This document shows positions 34,114 to 43,723 of a stretch of 64,000 nucleotides of DNA, piece after piece. Below the pieces are notes generated by a model. That model saw nothing but the letters and a program-made list of their open reading frames with translations, was not told where the DNA came from and made no database searches. The stretch spans positions 59,509-123,508 of the forward strand of contig CACWHC010000006.1 in assembly GCA_902760645.1 (NCBI GenBank). The letters run 5' to 3'. Source of the DNA: an uncultured bacterium. Lineage in GTDB: Bacteria; Cyanobacteriota; Vampirovibrionia; Gastranaerophilales; Gastranaerophilaceae. Every line of letters starts with the position of its first letter. Position 1 is the first letter of the stretch. Made by a program: the position numbers and the translations under genes.

Positions 34114-36216
34114 ATGTTGGAAAATCTCGATGTAAGTAAAAACTATAAAAATGCAGTATTCGGCAGCACTGCCGGCGGTTTTGGAATGAATGTTGCATCA
34201 GGCAATCCTGTACCACCTATGCAGGCACAAATTGATATGTCAAAAATCAATGAAGCAGCCGCAGATTCATATTTGGGACAAAGAATTTCATCATTTGAAG
34301 ATATAGACCCTCTTGTTCAGTATGGTGTTACAATTCCAACCTGGATTGTTATAAATCAGGCAATGGACAGGTATCTGGCTGCTTGCCGAGGGGATTATAA
34401 CAGCTCAATTATACACAAATTCGGTTCATTTGGTGATAAAGTAAGTCATGTTTTGTTTGATAATCCTGTTGGTCAAAAACTAAACTCAGTTGCAAATAAA
34501 GGAAAAAGGTTATTTAGGACAAAAGTATATGATAATTCTGCCTTGATAAGAGCTTTCGATAAGACTCCGTCAATACCTGAGTTGGGGCTTGTTAAAACTC
34601 AGACAGGCGGTATAAAAACGATGCTGGCTCATGATAACGTTACTATATGGGACAAATTTGTTGAACCGCTTGCAGATGCGAAGGATTTGGACAGTCTTGG
34701 AGCTTCAAAAACAGAAATACAGCAGATACAAAACAGGTTATCAAAAGTAGCAGGGGCAGAAAACAAACGTGTATACCTCCAGTCTGAAGAATTCAGGTTG
34801 CTTGATAAAACTGCCGATTCAAAACGTATTAATGCCTTTAAAAATATGAGTGAGGCTGACAGATTAGCTAAATTAAAAGAGCTTAAAATAAAAGCTATGG
34901 GCTTTAAAGATCTCAATGAATTTGAATTAATTAAAAAGGCTCCTGAAAAGCATCTTGACAGAATACTTCAAATTTTAAATAATCCAAATAAAAAACTATA
35001 TGCACGTATAGGTTATTCAAATAAAAACTTCGGAACTGTTTTAAAGGGTGAAATAACCGGCAGAAAAGTTTATTTCTCAGAATTATATAACAAACTATAT
35101 GCAGCATCAGGTGGTAATCACAAGACTGTTCTTGGGCGTTCATTAGTTAAGTTGAGTAATATGATTATGGAAGGTGCTTCCAGCAGAATCCAGGGGGGTA
35201 AACTTGCGGCTTTGATGCAGGCATACTTCCTTGCCGAAGTTATTATCAGGGCGAGCAGACAAGAAGCAAACGGTGATAAATTTAAGTCATTTATGGAAAG
35301 ATTTGCAGAATTAATCGGATTCTTTGTATTTATACCTCCGTCATTAAAATTGATGCATAAAATAGGTGGTTTACAGTACTCAGGAATGTCTCCTAAACAA
35401 ATAGAACAATACAGAAAAGCTGTTGAAGAATTTAATCGCCACGTAATGAACTGTGATTGGACTAAAGATGTATATAAACAGAAACGAAAAGACTTGCGTG
35501 CTAAATTCAGACCACAAACAAAGAACCCGTTTGTATGGGCCGGCAGAAAAGTTGGTGATATTGTAACAGTTGGCCTTGAACAAGTCAGACCGTATACGAA
35601 ACACAAAGTAAAACCTGTTGATTTAACAATTACAAATGTCATGAAGAGCCCTCTGCAGTATTTAAAAGACATACCAAAGCGTCTTGCAGATGTAATGAGA
35701 AATCCTAAATACTGGGCGAAACAGGTTGCAGGTTATCCCGTAAGATTTGGTATCCCAATGCTTCTGTTTATTCCTTTCTTCAATAAATATTTGGTAAAGG
35801 GTGTTAATGCTATATTTGGTAAGCCAAAAGAAGGGCTTGCCGATGAAAGCAAATACGAAGAAAAAAAGGAATTGCAAGCTGAAGCACTAAATCAACAAGC
35901 TCAGCAGCAGGCTGCATTTCAAGCAAATAATGCAGCAATACAACAGCAAAGAGTCGCTGCTGCATCAGCTCCCGTAACGGTAATGGCTGCTGACAGAAAA
36001 AGAGCTTCCGCACAAATAAGTTATACGGGCAGAATGAAAGAAGATGAAAAACTTAATACTGATAAACCTGATATTCCAAAACACAGATATATTCCATCAA
36101 CTGACCCTGTTAAAGTAAAAGAGCAGGATAATACGGATAAAGAAATCGAAAAGGCAATTAAGCGTTTGGATAAAGCTGAAAAACGTGCATATACAACTTT
36201 GTCTGATAAATTCTAA
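34114..36216 (+). CDS. Unknown 700-residue protein with N-terminal FGS motif
   Basis: No family recognised. The ATG at 34114 is preferred to a TTG at 34108. Near the N-terminus KNAVFGSTAGGFG (~13-25) carries the recurring motif; no signal peptide. Residues ~60-340 are soluble and helical. Then hydrophobic segments appear: LAALMQAYFLAEVIIRA (~368), ELIGFFVFIPPSL (~396), and FGIPMLLFIPFFNKYLV (~545). A Gln/Ala-rich low-complexity stretch (~590-625) and a charged tail follow. Strong own promoter of the shared type. Possibly a large membrane-associated or exported effector-like protein; this is speculative. Confidence 0.8.
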   Translation: MLENLDVSKNYKNAVFGSTAGGFGMNVASGNPVPPMQAQIDMSKINEAAADSYLGQRISSFEDIDPLVQYGVTIPTWIVINQAMDRYLAACRGDYNSSIIHKFGSFGDKVSHVLFDNPVGQKLNSVANKGKRLFRTKVYDNSALIRAFDKTPSIPELGLVKTQTGGIKTMLAHDNVTIWDKFVEPLADAKDLDSLGASKTEIQQIQNRLSKVAGAENKRVYLQSEEFRLLDKTADSKRINAFKNMSEADRLAKLKELKIKAMGFKDLNEFELIKKAPEKHLDRILQILNNPNKKLYARIGYSNKNFGTVLKGEITGRKVYFSELYNKLYAASGGNHKTVLGRSLVKLSNMIMEGASSRIQGGKLAALMQAYFLAEVIIRASRQEANGDKFKSFMERFAELIGFFVFIPPSLKLMHKIGGLQYSGMSPKQIEQYRKAVEEFNRHVMNCDWTKDVYKQKRKDLRAKFRPQTKNPFVWAGRKVGDIVTVGLEQVRPYTKHKVKPVDLTITNVMKSPLQYLKDIPKRLADVMRNPKYWAKQVAGYPVRFGIPMLLFIPFFNKYLVKGVNAIFGKPKEGLADESKYEEKKELQAEALNQQAQQQAAFQANNAAIQQQRVAAASAPVTVMAADRKRASAQISYTGRMKEDEKLNTDKPDIPKHRYIPSTDPVKVKEQDNTDKEIEKAIKRLDKAEKRAYTTLSDKF

Positions 36217-36242
36217 TCATTTACAATTTAAGGGTTGCATGT

Positions 36243-36248
36243 TAGTAT
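36243..36248 (+). promoter_or_regulatory. -10 box of a probable leaderless transcript (nadD)
   Basis: TAGTAT, then AAATTT, then the ATG at 36255. TTTACA lies 17 bp upstream of the -10. Confidence 0.45.
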
Positions 36249-36254
36249 AAATTT

Positions 36255-36851
36255 ATGAATATCTGTTTGTTTCAGGGAACTTTTAATCCGATACATAATG
36301 CTCATATTGATGTAGCCAAATTTGTATTGAATAATACTGATACAGAACAAATAATTTTTATTCCGGCACTTAATCCCCCCCATAAAGAATTATTCGGAAA
36401 TGTGTCTTCTGATGACAGAATGAATATGGTAAAATTAGCAGTTCAGGATTATGACAATTTTAGGGTTTCTGATATTGAATTTAAACGCGGCGGTAAATCT
36501 TACACTTGGCTCACAATAGAAGAATTAAGATTAAAATATAATGTAAATAACAAGTTAAGATTTATTATAGGTACAGATGCCTTTGTTAAAATTGAATCGT
36601 GGTATGAAGCAGAAAAGCTAAAGCAATACGTTGATTTTTTGCTATTTAAAAGAGATGAAGAAATACCGTATGATAAGCTTGATTATTTAAAAAACGCAGG
36701 GTTTACTTTTAATCTTATGGCATTGGATTTTCAGAATATTTCATCTACCGATATCCGTGATAGAATATTACATGGAAAATCAATTTCTGATTTGGTACCC
36801 AAAAAAGTCGAGGATTATATAAATAAAAATGATTTATACAGAAATAAGTGA
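36255..36851 (+). CDS. nadD: Nicotinate-nucleotide adenylyltransferase
   Basis: NAD synthesis enzyme that adenylates nicotinic acid mononucleotide. 198 aa. Nucleotidyltransferase motif GTFNPIHNAHI (~8-18), FIIGTDAFVKIESWYEAEKL (~103-122) and the ISSTDIRDRI motif (~161). The last 23 bp overlap the start of yqeK, the usual partner. No Shine-Dalgarno; probably leaderless. Confidence 0.95.
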   Translation: MNICLFQGTFNPIHNAHIDVAKFVLNNTDTEQIIFIPALNPPHKELFGNVSSDDRMNMVKLAVQDYDNFRVSDIEFKRGGKSYTWLTIEELRLKYNVNNKLRFIIGTDAFVKIESWYEAEKLKQYVDFLLFKRDEEIPYDKLDYLKNAGFTFNLMALDFQNISSTDIRDRILHGKSISDLVPKKVEDYINKNDLYRNK

Positions 36852-37419
36852 AGATAATATTATAAATTGGTTAAAGTCTAATCTGAATGACGAAAGGTAT
36901 CTTCATTCACTTGGAACAGCAGAATGTGCGAAGAAACTGGCGGAAAAATTTGGGGAAAATGAAGATAAAGCATACATAGCAGGATTATTACATGATGCAG
37001 CAAAGTGTTTTCCAAAAGAAAAGCTGCTTTCTGTTATTGATAATAACTTAAATATTGAGGATTGGGAAAAATTAAATTATAAAACACTTCATGCCCCGGT
37101 TAGTGCTTATGTAGCCCAAAATACGTTCAAAATTCAGGACGAAGAAATATTATCCTCAATACGTTGGCATACCCTTGGAAAGCTTAATATGACTACTTTT
37201 GAAAAAATTATATTTCTTGCAGATAAAATTGAACCTAATACAAGAGATAAATCGTATTCCGAAAAAATTTATAAATTATTAGATGAAGATAAGGGACTTG
37301 ATAAAGCTATTCTTGAGTGTTACAAAGCAACTATAAAAAGCCTTGTTGACCGTGATTTGAAGATTTGTCTTTTAACTATTGAAATATACAATAAACTTGA
37401 AGAAATAATATTAACATAA
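36829..37419 (+). CDS. yqeK: YqeK-like HD-domain phosphohydrolase (Ap4A hydrolase)
   Basis: HD-fold metal hydrolase that splits diadenosine tetraphosphate symmetrically. Motifs: HSLGTAECAKKLAEKF (~26), GLLHDAAKCFPKEK (HD pair, ~52-65), LHAPVSAYVAQ (~85), IRWHTLGKLNM (~106) and IIFLADKIEPNTRD (~127). 196 aa, slightly acidic. Translation is probably coupled to nadD through the overlap, a conserved neighbourhood. Confidence 0.93.
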   Translation: MIYTEISEDNIINWLKSNLNDERYLHSLGTAECAKKLAEKFGENEDKAYIAGLLHDAAKCFPKEKLLSVIDNNLNIEDWEKLNYKTLHAPVSAYVAQNTFKIQDEEILSSIRWHTLGKLNMTTFEKIIFLADKIEPNTRDKSYSEKIYKLLDEDKGLDKAILECYKATIKSLVDRDLKICLLTIEIYNKLEEIILT

Positions 37420-37496
37420 TTGAATCATTTATTTGGGGTATGTTTAATTTCGGCATGTTCATGATATATTAATTATGATAGTAAAAGGAAGTTTAA

Positions 37497-39734
37497 ATGA
37501 AGATATTAGAAGTTAAAAATAATCTGGTTAAAGTGACATATTCACCTCAGGATAATATGGTTATTTCCGGCTTTGTCATTATAGAGGATTCGAATTGTGC
37601 TTATGTTGCTCAAGTTATGAGTTTAAAAGCTGATAGCGGAGTTAATTATGCTATCGTAAAATTACTGTTTACATTTAATGATGTTGGTGTAGTCAAAAAT
37701 TATAACGGTACAATACCTGAATTAAATGCAAACGTAACGAGCCTTGCTGCTGATGAGCTGCTTGATATTCTGCCCATTGAATATCCGTTAATCATTGGTA
37801 AATTAGCTCAGCAAAACTTTATTTTAAAAATAGACTTTTCAGCGTTAGAAAAAAACTTATTAATATGTTCGGATAATGCGGAAAATTCTGATATTTTACT
37901 ATCGAATACTGTCAGACAAATTCAGGGGAATAATGCAAAATCCCTTGTTTTTGATACAACAGGGTATATACAATCAGACAGCAGACTAATATTAGGTCAG
38001 GACTTCAAACTTCCTCTTAATTATGAAACTATCAATTTTATCTATGAACATGACCTTGCTGATGTTGATGCTGCGTCAAAAGCAGTAATTCAGGAAATCC
38101 TGCTTGAAGTTCAGGAATATGCAAATACTCTTATTGATAAATTTATACCATTTGATTCCTTTATAAGTGTAATTGATTCGCAGTATAAAAAATTACAAAT
38201 TCCGGAATTAGCACTTTTAAAGGGCAGATTAGTAAAATATCATGAAGAAGGCGTTTTTGCTCAGGAAGCAAAAGATATACAGGTGGTAAGAGCGTCATTA
38301 AGGGCAAATTTAACTACCCTTATTGATATTTCGGCATTTGATTCAAAAATTCAAAAATTGGCTATGTCTGTCATATTTGATGAGGCTGCTAATTCTGATT
38401 TATATCTTTATAATATTGTTAAATTTGATAATGATAATGCAGATAAAAAGCTTATTAAAAAGTTTCTGGCAAACGAAAAAATTTATACAACAATTCTTTG
38501 TCCGCATAACTTTAAATATATTCATGAACTTAAAGAATTGTCGCAGAACTACATAATGTTTGCACCGCTTTCAGTTCAGCATGATTTTGCTGCATATAAT
38601 GTTTATCTCAACAAATTAAACAGTGATGAATGTATTGTTTATGGTAAGGCAACACAAAATATCCCGTTGATTGTTGAAGTTATGACACTTGATGATTTGG
38701 ATTCATATATTGAATCTGCTTCAGGTAATGTGTCTGATGAGCAGAAACAAGATGCTGAGCCTGAAGAGAATAAGGATTTTACAAAAGATGAAGACATATA
38801 CGAACAGGATACCATGATTGAAGATGATGCTGTTCCTGATGATATATCTGTTGAAGGTCAGCAAGAACCACAAATATCAGAAGAAACTAAGTCTGAAACG
38901 TCTGAAGTAGCTGAAGAAGACAATTCTGAATCGCCTGTATCTGAAATAGATGATGCTTCTGAAGTTAGTACTGAAGATGCTGTTGAAGAAATGCCTGCAG
39001 AGCAGGAACAACTTACGGATTTATCAGAGCTTGAAACAGAATTTCCATCAGACGAAACTGAGCAGGTAGACGATTACAAAGACCTTGAAGCTGAATTACC
39101 TTCTGATGAACCTGTGGCTGAGTTATCGGCTGATACCAGTCTTTTAGATGATGTAATTACTGAGGAATTTCCGCAGGAAGATATTATTGAACAGTTCCCG
39201 CAGGGACAAGCAGAAGACGTACAGCCCTTGGAAGAATTAACTTTAACTGAACCGTTTGAAGAACCGGTTGCACCTGTTCAAGATAATTTGACAGAGGATG
39301 ATTTGAACTTTATTGATAATCTTCAGCAAGAGCAGGAGGTTACTGAATCTGAGGTTGAATCTGTAAGTGAGGTTCCTTCACAGGATAATCTTGAGCAGCC
39401 GCTCCCGCTTTTGGATGATATTGATGAGTTTAGCAATTCTGCAACTGACGTAAATTCAGATTATTCTGATGAGCAGATAGATGAAGCTCAGACTGAAAAT
39501 ATGCTTGATGAAGAACAGTCTAATATTGTTCCGATTTATCCTGCTAATGAAGATACTCCGGTTAATGGTATTTCTTCACCTTATGAACAGGGTGATAGAG
39601 TACGTCATCCAAAATATGGCGAAGGTGTTGTCGAAAAAATGGTAAAATTTGGGGATAAAGTCCTTTGTTCAATTAATTTTGCAAACGGAAGAAGGCTGCT
39701 TGATCCGACAATATCTCAAATAGAAAAATTATAA
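37497..39734 (+). CDS. Unknown protein: HAS-barrel/HerA-like N-terminus, acidic region, C-terminal tudor-like domain
   Basis: 745 aa. Residues 1-60 (VKVTYSPQDNMVISGFVIIED) resemble the HAS barrel of HerA-type ATPases. Residues ~115-400 follow a HerA-like order, but the expected P-loop is degenerate (LLICSDNAENSDILLSN) and the Walker-B-like strand reads SLVFDTTGYI, so it is probably not an ATPase. Residues ~405-690 are low-complexity, extremely acidic (runs of E, D, P, S). The last ~50 residues (GDRVRHPKYGEGVVEKM) match the tudor-like C-terminus of PcrA/UvrD helicases, which binds RNA polymerase. The HerA link is tentative; the tudor likeness is good. Confidence 0.75.
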   Translation: MKILEVKNNLVKVTYSPQDNMVISGFVIIEDSNCAYVAQVMSLKADSGVNYAIVKLLFTFNDVGVVKNYNGTIPELNANVTSLAADELLDILPIEYPLIIGKLAQQNFILKIDFSALEKNLLICSDNAENSDILLSNTVRQIQGNNAKSLVFDTTGYIQSDSRLILGQDFKLPLNYETINFIYEHDLADVDAASKAVIQEILLEVQEYANTLIDKFIPFDSFISVIDSQYKKLQIPELALLKGRLVKYHEEGVFAQEAKDIQVVRASLRANLTTLIDISAFDSKIQKLAMSVIFDEAANSDLYLYNIVKFDNDNADKKLIKKFLANEKIYTTILCPHNFKYIHELKELSQNYIMFAPLSVQHDFAAYNVYLNKLNSDECIVYGKATQNIPLIVEVMTLDDLDSYIESASGNVSDEQKQDAEPEENKDFTKDEDIYEQDTMIEDDAVPDDISVEGQQEPQISEETKSETSEVAEEDNSESPVSEIDDASEVSTEDAVEEMPAEQEQLTDLSELETEFPSDETEQVDDYKDLEAELPSDEPVAELSADTSLLDDVITEEFPQEDIIEQFPQGQAEDVQPLEELTLTEPFEEPVAPVQDNLTEDDLNFIDNLQQEQEVTESEVESVSEVPSQDNLEQPLPLLDDIDEFSNSATDVNSDYSDEQIDEAQTENMLDEEQSNIVPIYPANEDTPVNGISSPYEQGDRVRHPKYGEGVVEKMVKFGDKVLCSINFANGRRLLDPTISQIEKL

Positions 39735-39749
39735 GTTATTTTTTTGTTA

Positions 39750-39784
39750 AAAAAAACTTCCGACGTACATCGGAAGTTTTTTAT
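39750..39784. terminator. Bidirectional terminator
   Basis: AACTTCCGA / TCGGAAGTT stem around a CGTACA loop, with A-run on the left and T-run on the right. Serves both convergent genes (ends at 39734 and 39794). Confidence 0.9.
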
Positions 39785-39793
39785 ATATATATT

Positions 39794-40516
39794 TTATTTA
39801 ACAGCTGCAGGTTCTTTAACTTTAGCTTTCGACTTTGCAGCATTGTCATCCTGATCAATTTGTTCAGGATTTAAAATAGCACAGTTTGTATTATTAACTT
39901 GCATAAGTTGCAGGAATCTTTGTAAATCTGCCTGAATTTCAGGGAAAGTGTTATAATGCATCGGTATAACGGTTTTTGCACCTAACCAGTCAGCAGCAAC
40001 AACAGCATGTTCAACATCCATTGTATAAGTACCTCCAATTGGCAACAATGCAATATTTGGTCTGTATAATTCTTTATATGTTTTAAAATCAGGTGTTAAT
40101 GCGGTATCACCTGCGTGAAAAATTCTGACACCTTCAATATCAAAGAGAATACTTGCAGCTATACCACCGTATGAACCATCAGGGAGTGCACTTGAATGAT
40201 ATGCAGGCAAGAAAATTGCTCTGCCCCAGTCGTAATTTAACCAGCTTCCCAAATTAACAGGACGGGTTTTGCATTTTTGTTTTGAACAGTACGCAGCAAC
40301 CTCTGCTACTGCAGTAATCGGAGCTTTTTTATTTTTTGAAATTTCAACAGCTTCACCTAAGTGGTCTGAATGACCGTGTGTTACAAAAATATCAACTATG
40401 TTTGATTTTTTATAGTCATATTTGTCATTAATTGATACATATGGATCAACAATAATCGATTTATTTCCTGTTTTAAACTCAAATGCACTATGTCCTATGT
40501 ATTTTAAATCTACCAT
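39794..40516 (-). CDS. Metallo-beta-lactamase-fold hydrolase (UPF0173 type)
   Basis: 240 aa. Metal-binding motif THGHSDHLGEA (HxHxDH, ~45-55), further ligands in YHSSALPDGSYGG, RIFHAGDTALTPDF (~131), and IPMHYNTFPEI (~195). Matches the short YtkL/UPF0173 family; substrate unknown. The C-terminal tail (DDNAAKSKAKVKEPAAVK) is an extra charged extension. AAGGAG precedes the ATG. Confidence 0.92.
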   Translation of the reverse strand: MVDLKYIGHSAFEFKTGNKSIIVDPYVSINDKYDYKKSNIVDIFVTHGHSDHLGEAVEISKNKKAPITAVAEVAAYCSKQKCKTRPVNLGSWLNYDWGRAIFLPAYHSSALPDGSYGGIAASILFDIEGVRIFHAGDTALTPDFKTYKELYRPNIALLPIGGTYTMDVEHAVVAADWLGAKTVIPMHYNTFPEIQADLQRFLQLMQVNNTNCAILNPEQIDQDDNAAKSKAKVKEPAAVK

Positions 40517-40581
40517 AACCTAATTCTCCTTACATTAACAATAAATATAACACTATACTTATAAAATACCATTATTTCTGT

Positions 40582-40587
40582 TAAAAT
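40582..40587 (+). promoter_or_regulatory. -10 box of a probable leaderless transcript (ribD)
   Basis: TAAAAT, then ACAATT, then the ATG at 40594. No FMN riboswitch is visible here. Confidence 0.5.
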
Positions 40588-40593
40588 ACAATT

Positions 40594-41664
40594 ATGGATT
40601 ACGAATTATTAATGAAAAGATGTATTGAACTTGCTAAAAATGCGTACGGATGTGTGTCTCCAAATCCGCTTGTAGGCTGTGTAATACTTGATGATAACGG
40701 GAAAATAATTTCAGAAGGATACCATGAAAAATATGGTGAATTTCATGCAGAGAGAAATGCTCTTCTTAAATTATCACCCTCAGATAATCCTCATACTCTT
40801 GTCGTTAATCTTGAACCATGCTGCCATTATGGTAAAACACCGCCTTGTACCGACATAATAATAGAAAAGGGAATTAAGAAAGCTGTGATTGGTATGCGTG
40901 ATATTAATCCGATTATTTCAGGTAACGGTATTAAAAAGTTAAAAGAAGCAGGAATTGAGGTTATTGAAAACGTATTAGAAAAAGAATGCAGAGAATTAAA
41001 TGAAATATTTATAAAAAACATGTCTGAACATAAAACATTTGTTGCTGTTAAAACTGCGACAACTATAGACGGGAAAATTGCTGCATATAATGGTTCTTCA
41101 AAATGGATAACATCTGAATTAGCCAGAAATGAAGTTAAAAGGCTGAGGAAAATTTATGATGCTATTTTAACGTCTTCAGCTACAGTTATCGCTGATAATC
41201 CGACTATGGAGCATAATAATAAGATTGTTATTGACAGAAACCTTCAAACTGATTTTGAAGATGCAAATATCTACAAGTCAGGTCAAGTACTTGTGTTTTA
41301 CGATAAAAATATTGAATCAGAACGTTTAAAATCGGTTTTAAGGACTGTTGAGAATAAAACAAATATAAATTTACTTCCTGCGGAAACAAACTCAGATAAA
41401 ATTGATTTGTGCAGCGTATTGGATGAAATTTATAAAAGAGGTATAATGAGTGTTATTGTTGAAGCAGGCGGTCGCTTAAACGGCTCTGTTTTAAGGCATA
41501 CCGATAAAATTTATCAGTTTATGGCTCCAAAAGTATTAGGGGATAATAAGGGGTTGTCATGCTTTGATTTCAGGACAGCCGAAGACATATCTGATGCGGA
41601 AGTATTTAAAATTGCTGATATTCAAAAATTTGAGCCTGATATTCTTATTACGTACAAAAAATAA
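40594..41664 (+). CDS. ribD: Riboflavin biosynthesis protein RibD (deaminase/reductase)
   Basis: Bifunctional enzyme for steps 2 and 3 of riboflavin synthesis. Deaminase zinc motif HAERNALLKL (~51) and EPCCHYGKTPPC (~72-83). The reductase half starts ~148 (VAVKTATTIDGKIAAYNG, SKWITSE, ARNEVKRLRKIYDAILTSSATVIADNPT) and ends with VEAGGRLNGSVL. 356 aa, complete. No other rib genes adjoin it. Confidence 0.95.
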   Translation: MDYELLMKRCIELAKNAYGCVSPNPLVGCVILDDNGKIISEGYHEKYGEFHAERNALLKLSPSDNPHTLVVNLEPCCHYGKTPPCTDIIIEKGIKKAVIGMRDINPIISGNGIKKLKEAGIEVIENVLEKECRELNEIFIKNMSEHKTFVAVKTATTIDGKIAAYNGSSKWITSELARNEVKRLRKIYDAILTSSATVIADNPTMEHNNKIVIDRNLQTDFEDANIYKSGQVLVFYDKNIESERLKSVLRTVENKTNINLLPAETNSDKIDLCSVLDEIYKRGIMSVIVEAGGRLNGSVLRHTDKIYQFMAPKVLGDNKGLSCFDFRTAEDISDAEVFKIADIQKFEPDILITYKK

Positions 41665-41726
41665 TTCTGTGTGCACTTTACTTTACTTGTTCAGCGTTCT
41701 ATCATGTATTTGATAGGGAGTAAGAC

Positions 41727-43145
41727 ATGTATAATCCAAAATCACTTAAAGCCGAAGAATTTATTGATAATCAAGAAGTCTTGGATACGCTGAAGTATGC
41801 TGAAAATAATAAGAATAATATTGAACTTGTAGATAAAATTTTAGAAAAAGCCAGATTAAAAAAAGGTTTGTCGCATAGAGATGCTTCTGTTTTGTTGGCG
41901 TGTGATGACGAAAAGAAAAATGAAGAAATTTTTGAATTGGCAAGAGAAATTAAGCAGGATTATTACGGAAACAGAATTGTTCTGTTTGCACCGCTATATC
42001 TATCAAACTATTGCGTAAACGGTTGTGTATATTGCCCGTACCATGCAAAAAACAAACATATTCCACGCAAAAAATTAACACAGGAAGAAATAAGAAAAGA
42101 AGTTATTGCTCTGCAGGATATGGGGCATAAACGTTTGGCTATTGAAACCGGAGAAGACCCCGTAAATAACCCGATTGAATACGTGCTTGAGTCTATTAAG
42201 ACAATTTATTCAATAAAGCATAAGAACGGCGCTATCCGTCGTGTGAATGTAAATATTGCAGCGACAACCGTTGAAAATTACAGAAAATTAAAAGAAGCCG
42301 GTATCGGAACTTACATATTATTTCAGGAAACCTACGACAAAGAGAGATATGAAAGGCTTCATCCGACAGGACCTAAGCACAATTACGCATACCATACGGA
42401 AGCTATGGACAGAGCCATGGAAGGCGGTATTGATGATGTCGGTTTAGGTGTTTTATACGGACTATCAACATATAAGTATGAGTTTGCTGCGCAGTTGATG
42501 CATGCGGAACATCTTGAGGCTGTTCATGGTGTTGGACCGCATACAATTAGTGTTCCAAGAATAAGAAAGGCCGATGATATTGACCCGACTGCTTTTGAAA
42601 ATGGAATTGACGATGATACTTTTGCCAAAATTATTGCTTGTATCAGAATTGCTGTTCCTTATACGGGCATGATAATTTCTACAAGAGAGTCAAAAGAATG
42701 CAGAGAACGAGTTTTGCAGCTTGGAATTTCTCAAATAAGCGGCGGTTCAAAAACAAGTGTCGGCGGATATTATGAACCTATGGCAGAAAAAGAAGAGTCC
42801 GCACAGTTTGATGTGTCCGATAGACGCCCGCTGGATGAAGTTATGCACTGGCTGATTGATTTAGGTTATATTCCGAGTTTTTGTACGGCATGTTATAGAG
42901 AAGGAAGAACAGGCGACAGGTTTATGTCTATTTGTAAAAATGAGCAAATACATAACTTCTGCCACCCAAATGCTCTTTTAACATTGAAAGAATACTTGGA
43001 AGATTACGCATCACCTGAAACTAAAGCTGCAGGAGAAAAATTAATCGAAAAAGAATTAGAATTGTTTGAAAACAAAAATACATCAAAAGATGTTTCGGAT
43101 AAATTAGAAAAAATTCACTCCGGTGAACGGGATTTCAGATATTAA
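41727..43145 (+). CDS. hydG: [FeFe]-hydrogenase H-cluster radical SAM maturase HydG
   Basis: HydG cleaves tyrosine to CO and CN for the hydrogenase H-cluster. Radical SAM motif LSNYCVNGCVYCPYH (CX3CX2C, ~92-106). The C-terminal cysteine motif CTACYREGRTGDRFMSIC (~392-409), diagnostic of HydG versus ThiH, binds the auxiliary dangler-iron cluster. SGGSKTSVGGY and DVSDRRPLDEV also fit. 472 aa, full length. AGGGAG before the ATG. No HydF or hydrogenase gene in the window. Confidence 0.96.
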   Translation: MYNPKSLKAEEFIDNQEVLDTLKYAENNKNNIELVDKILEKARLKKGLSHRDASVLLACDDEKKNEEIFELAREIKQDYYGNRIVLFAPLYLSNYCVNGCVYCPYHAKNKHIPRKKLTQEEIRKEVIALQDMGHKRLAIETGEDPVNNPIEYVLESIKTIYSIKHKNGAIRRVNVNIAATTVENYRKLKEAGIGTYILFQETYDKERYERLHPTGPKHNYAYHTEAMDRAMEGGIDDVGLGVLYGLSTYKYEFAAQLMHAEHLEAVHGVGPHTISVPRIRKADDIDPTAFENGIDDDTFAKIIACIRIAVPYTGMIISTRESKECRERVLQLGISQISGGSKTSVGGYYEPMAEKEESAQFDVSDRRPLDEVMHWLIDLGYIPSFCTACYREGRTGDRFMSICKNEQIHNFCHPNALLTLKEYLEDYASPETKAAGEKLIEKELELFENKNTSKDVSDKLEKIHSGERDFRY

Positions 43146-43180
43146 TAATATAGTATAATGCATAATAACATGCATATTAT

Positions 43181-43717
43181 TTATTTTCTTTTATTCATTT
43201 TATGCTCGTTATACCATTCTTGATAAGCTTTCCTGTCATACCAGCCGCCATCTTGATAATCATTACCGGCATAATGAAAGGTAAATGATACATCAATATG
43301 ATCACCGGAGAAATCAGCCGGCAGAGGACGTGCCGGATTAGTAGTTTGAATTGCTTTAATAGCTGCGTCATCAGCTGCTTTTGAGCCGGAGGATTCTAAT
43401 ATTTTAATATTTGTTATCATTCCTTCTTTAGTAATAGTAAAAAACGTAACAAGATTATTTGAAACTTTTCCTCTTGGCGGGTTCCAGTTTAATCTTATTC
43501 TCCTATCCAAATCCCGCATATAGGGATAGATGTCGACACTACTCGAATTATCATTTAATTCCTGTTTTTGAGTGATTGCAGGTTTGGTAGAATTATTAAA
43601 AGTATTATTATCGCCATTAATTTCAGGTAATAAAATAGTATCCTGAGCATTAGTGCTTAAAGATGCTAAGATAAAAATAAGTAATAAAATTCCACAAGAT
43701 TTTAATAATTTGCTCAT
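43181..43717 (-). CDS. TonB C-terminal-domain protein
   Basis: The ATG at 43717 is chosen over 43723 because a -10 box ends exactly 6 nt before it and the signal/anchor starts there (MSKLLKSCGILLLIFILA). A short Asn/Ser-rich linker follows. Residues ~62-155 match the TonB C-terminal domain: DIYPYMRDLDRRIRLNWNPP, VTFFTITKEGMITNIKILES and AIQTTNPARPLPADF. It may energise outer-membrane receptors or act as a periplasmic binding domain; no ExbBD gene is next to it. Expression looks phase-variable because a trinucleotide repeat fills its promoter. Confidence 0.82.
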   Translation of the reverse strand: MSKLLKSCGILLLIFILASLSTNAQDTILLPEINGDNNTFNNSTKPAITQKQELNDNSSSVDIYPYMRDLDRRIRLNWNPPRGKVSNNLVTFFTITKEGMITNIKILESSGSKAADDAAIKAIQTTNPARPLPADFSGDHIDVSFTFHYAGNDYQDGGWYDRKAYQEWYNEHKMNKRK

Positions 43718-43723
43718 AATCAT

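Noticed and set aside
35118..35672. 184-residue minus-strand ORF inside the 34114 gene
   Set aside because: Antisense to a well-supported long gene; Cys/Phe-rich composition typical of a shadow frame.
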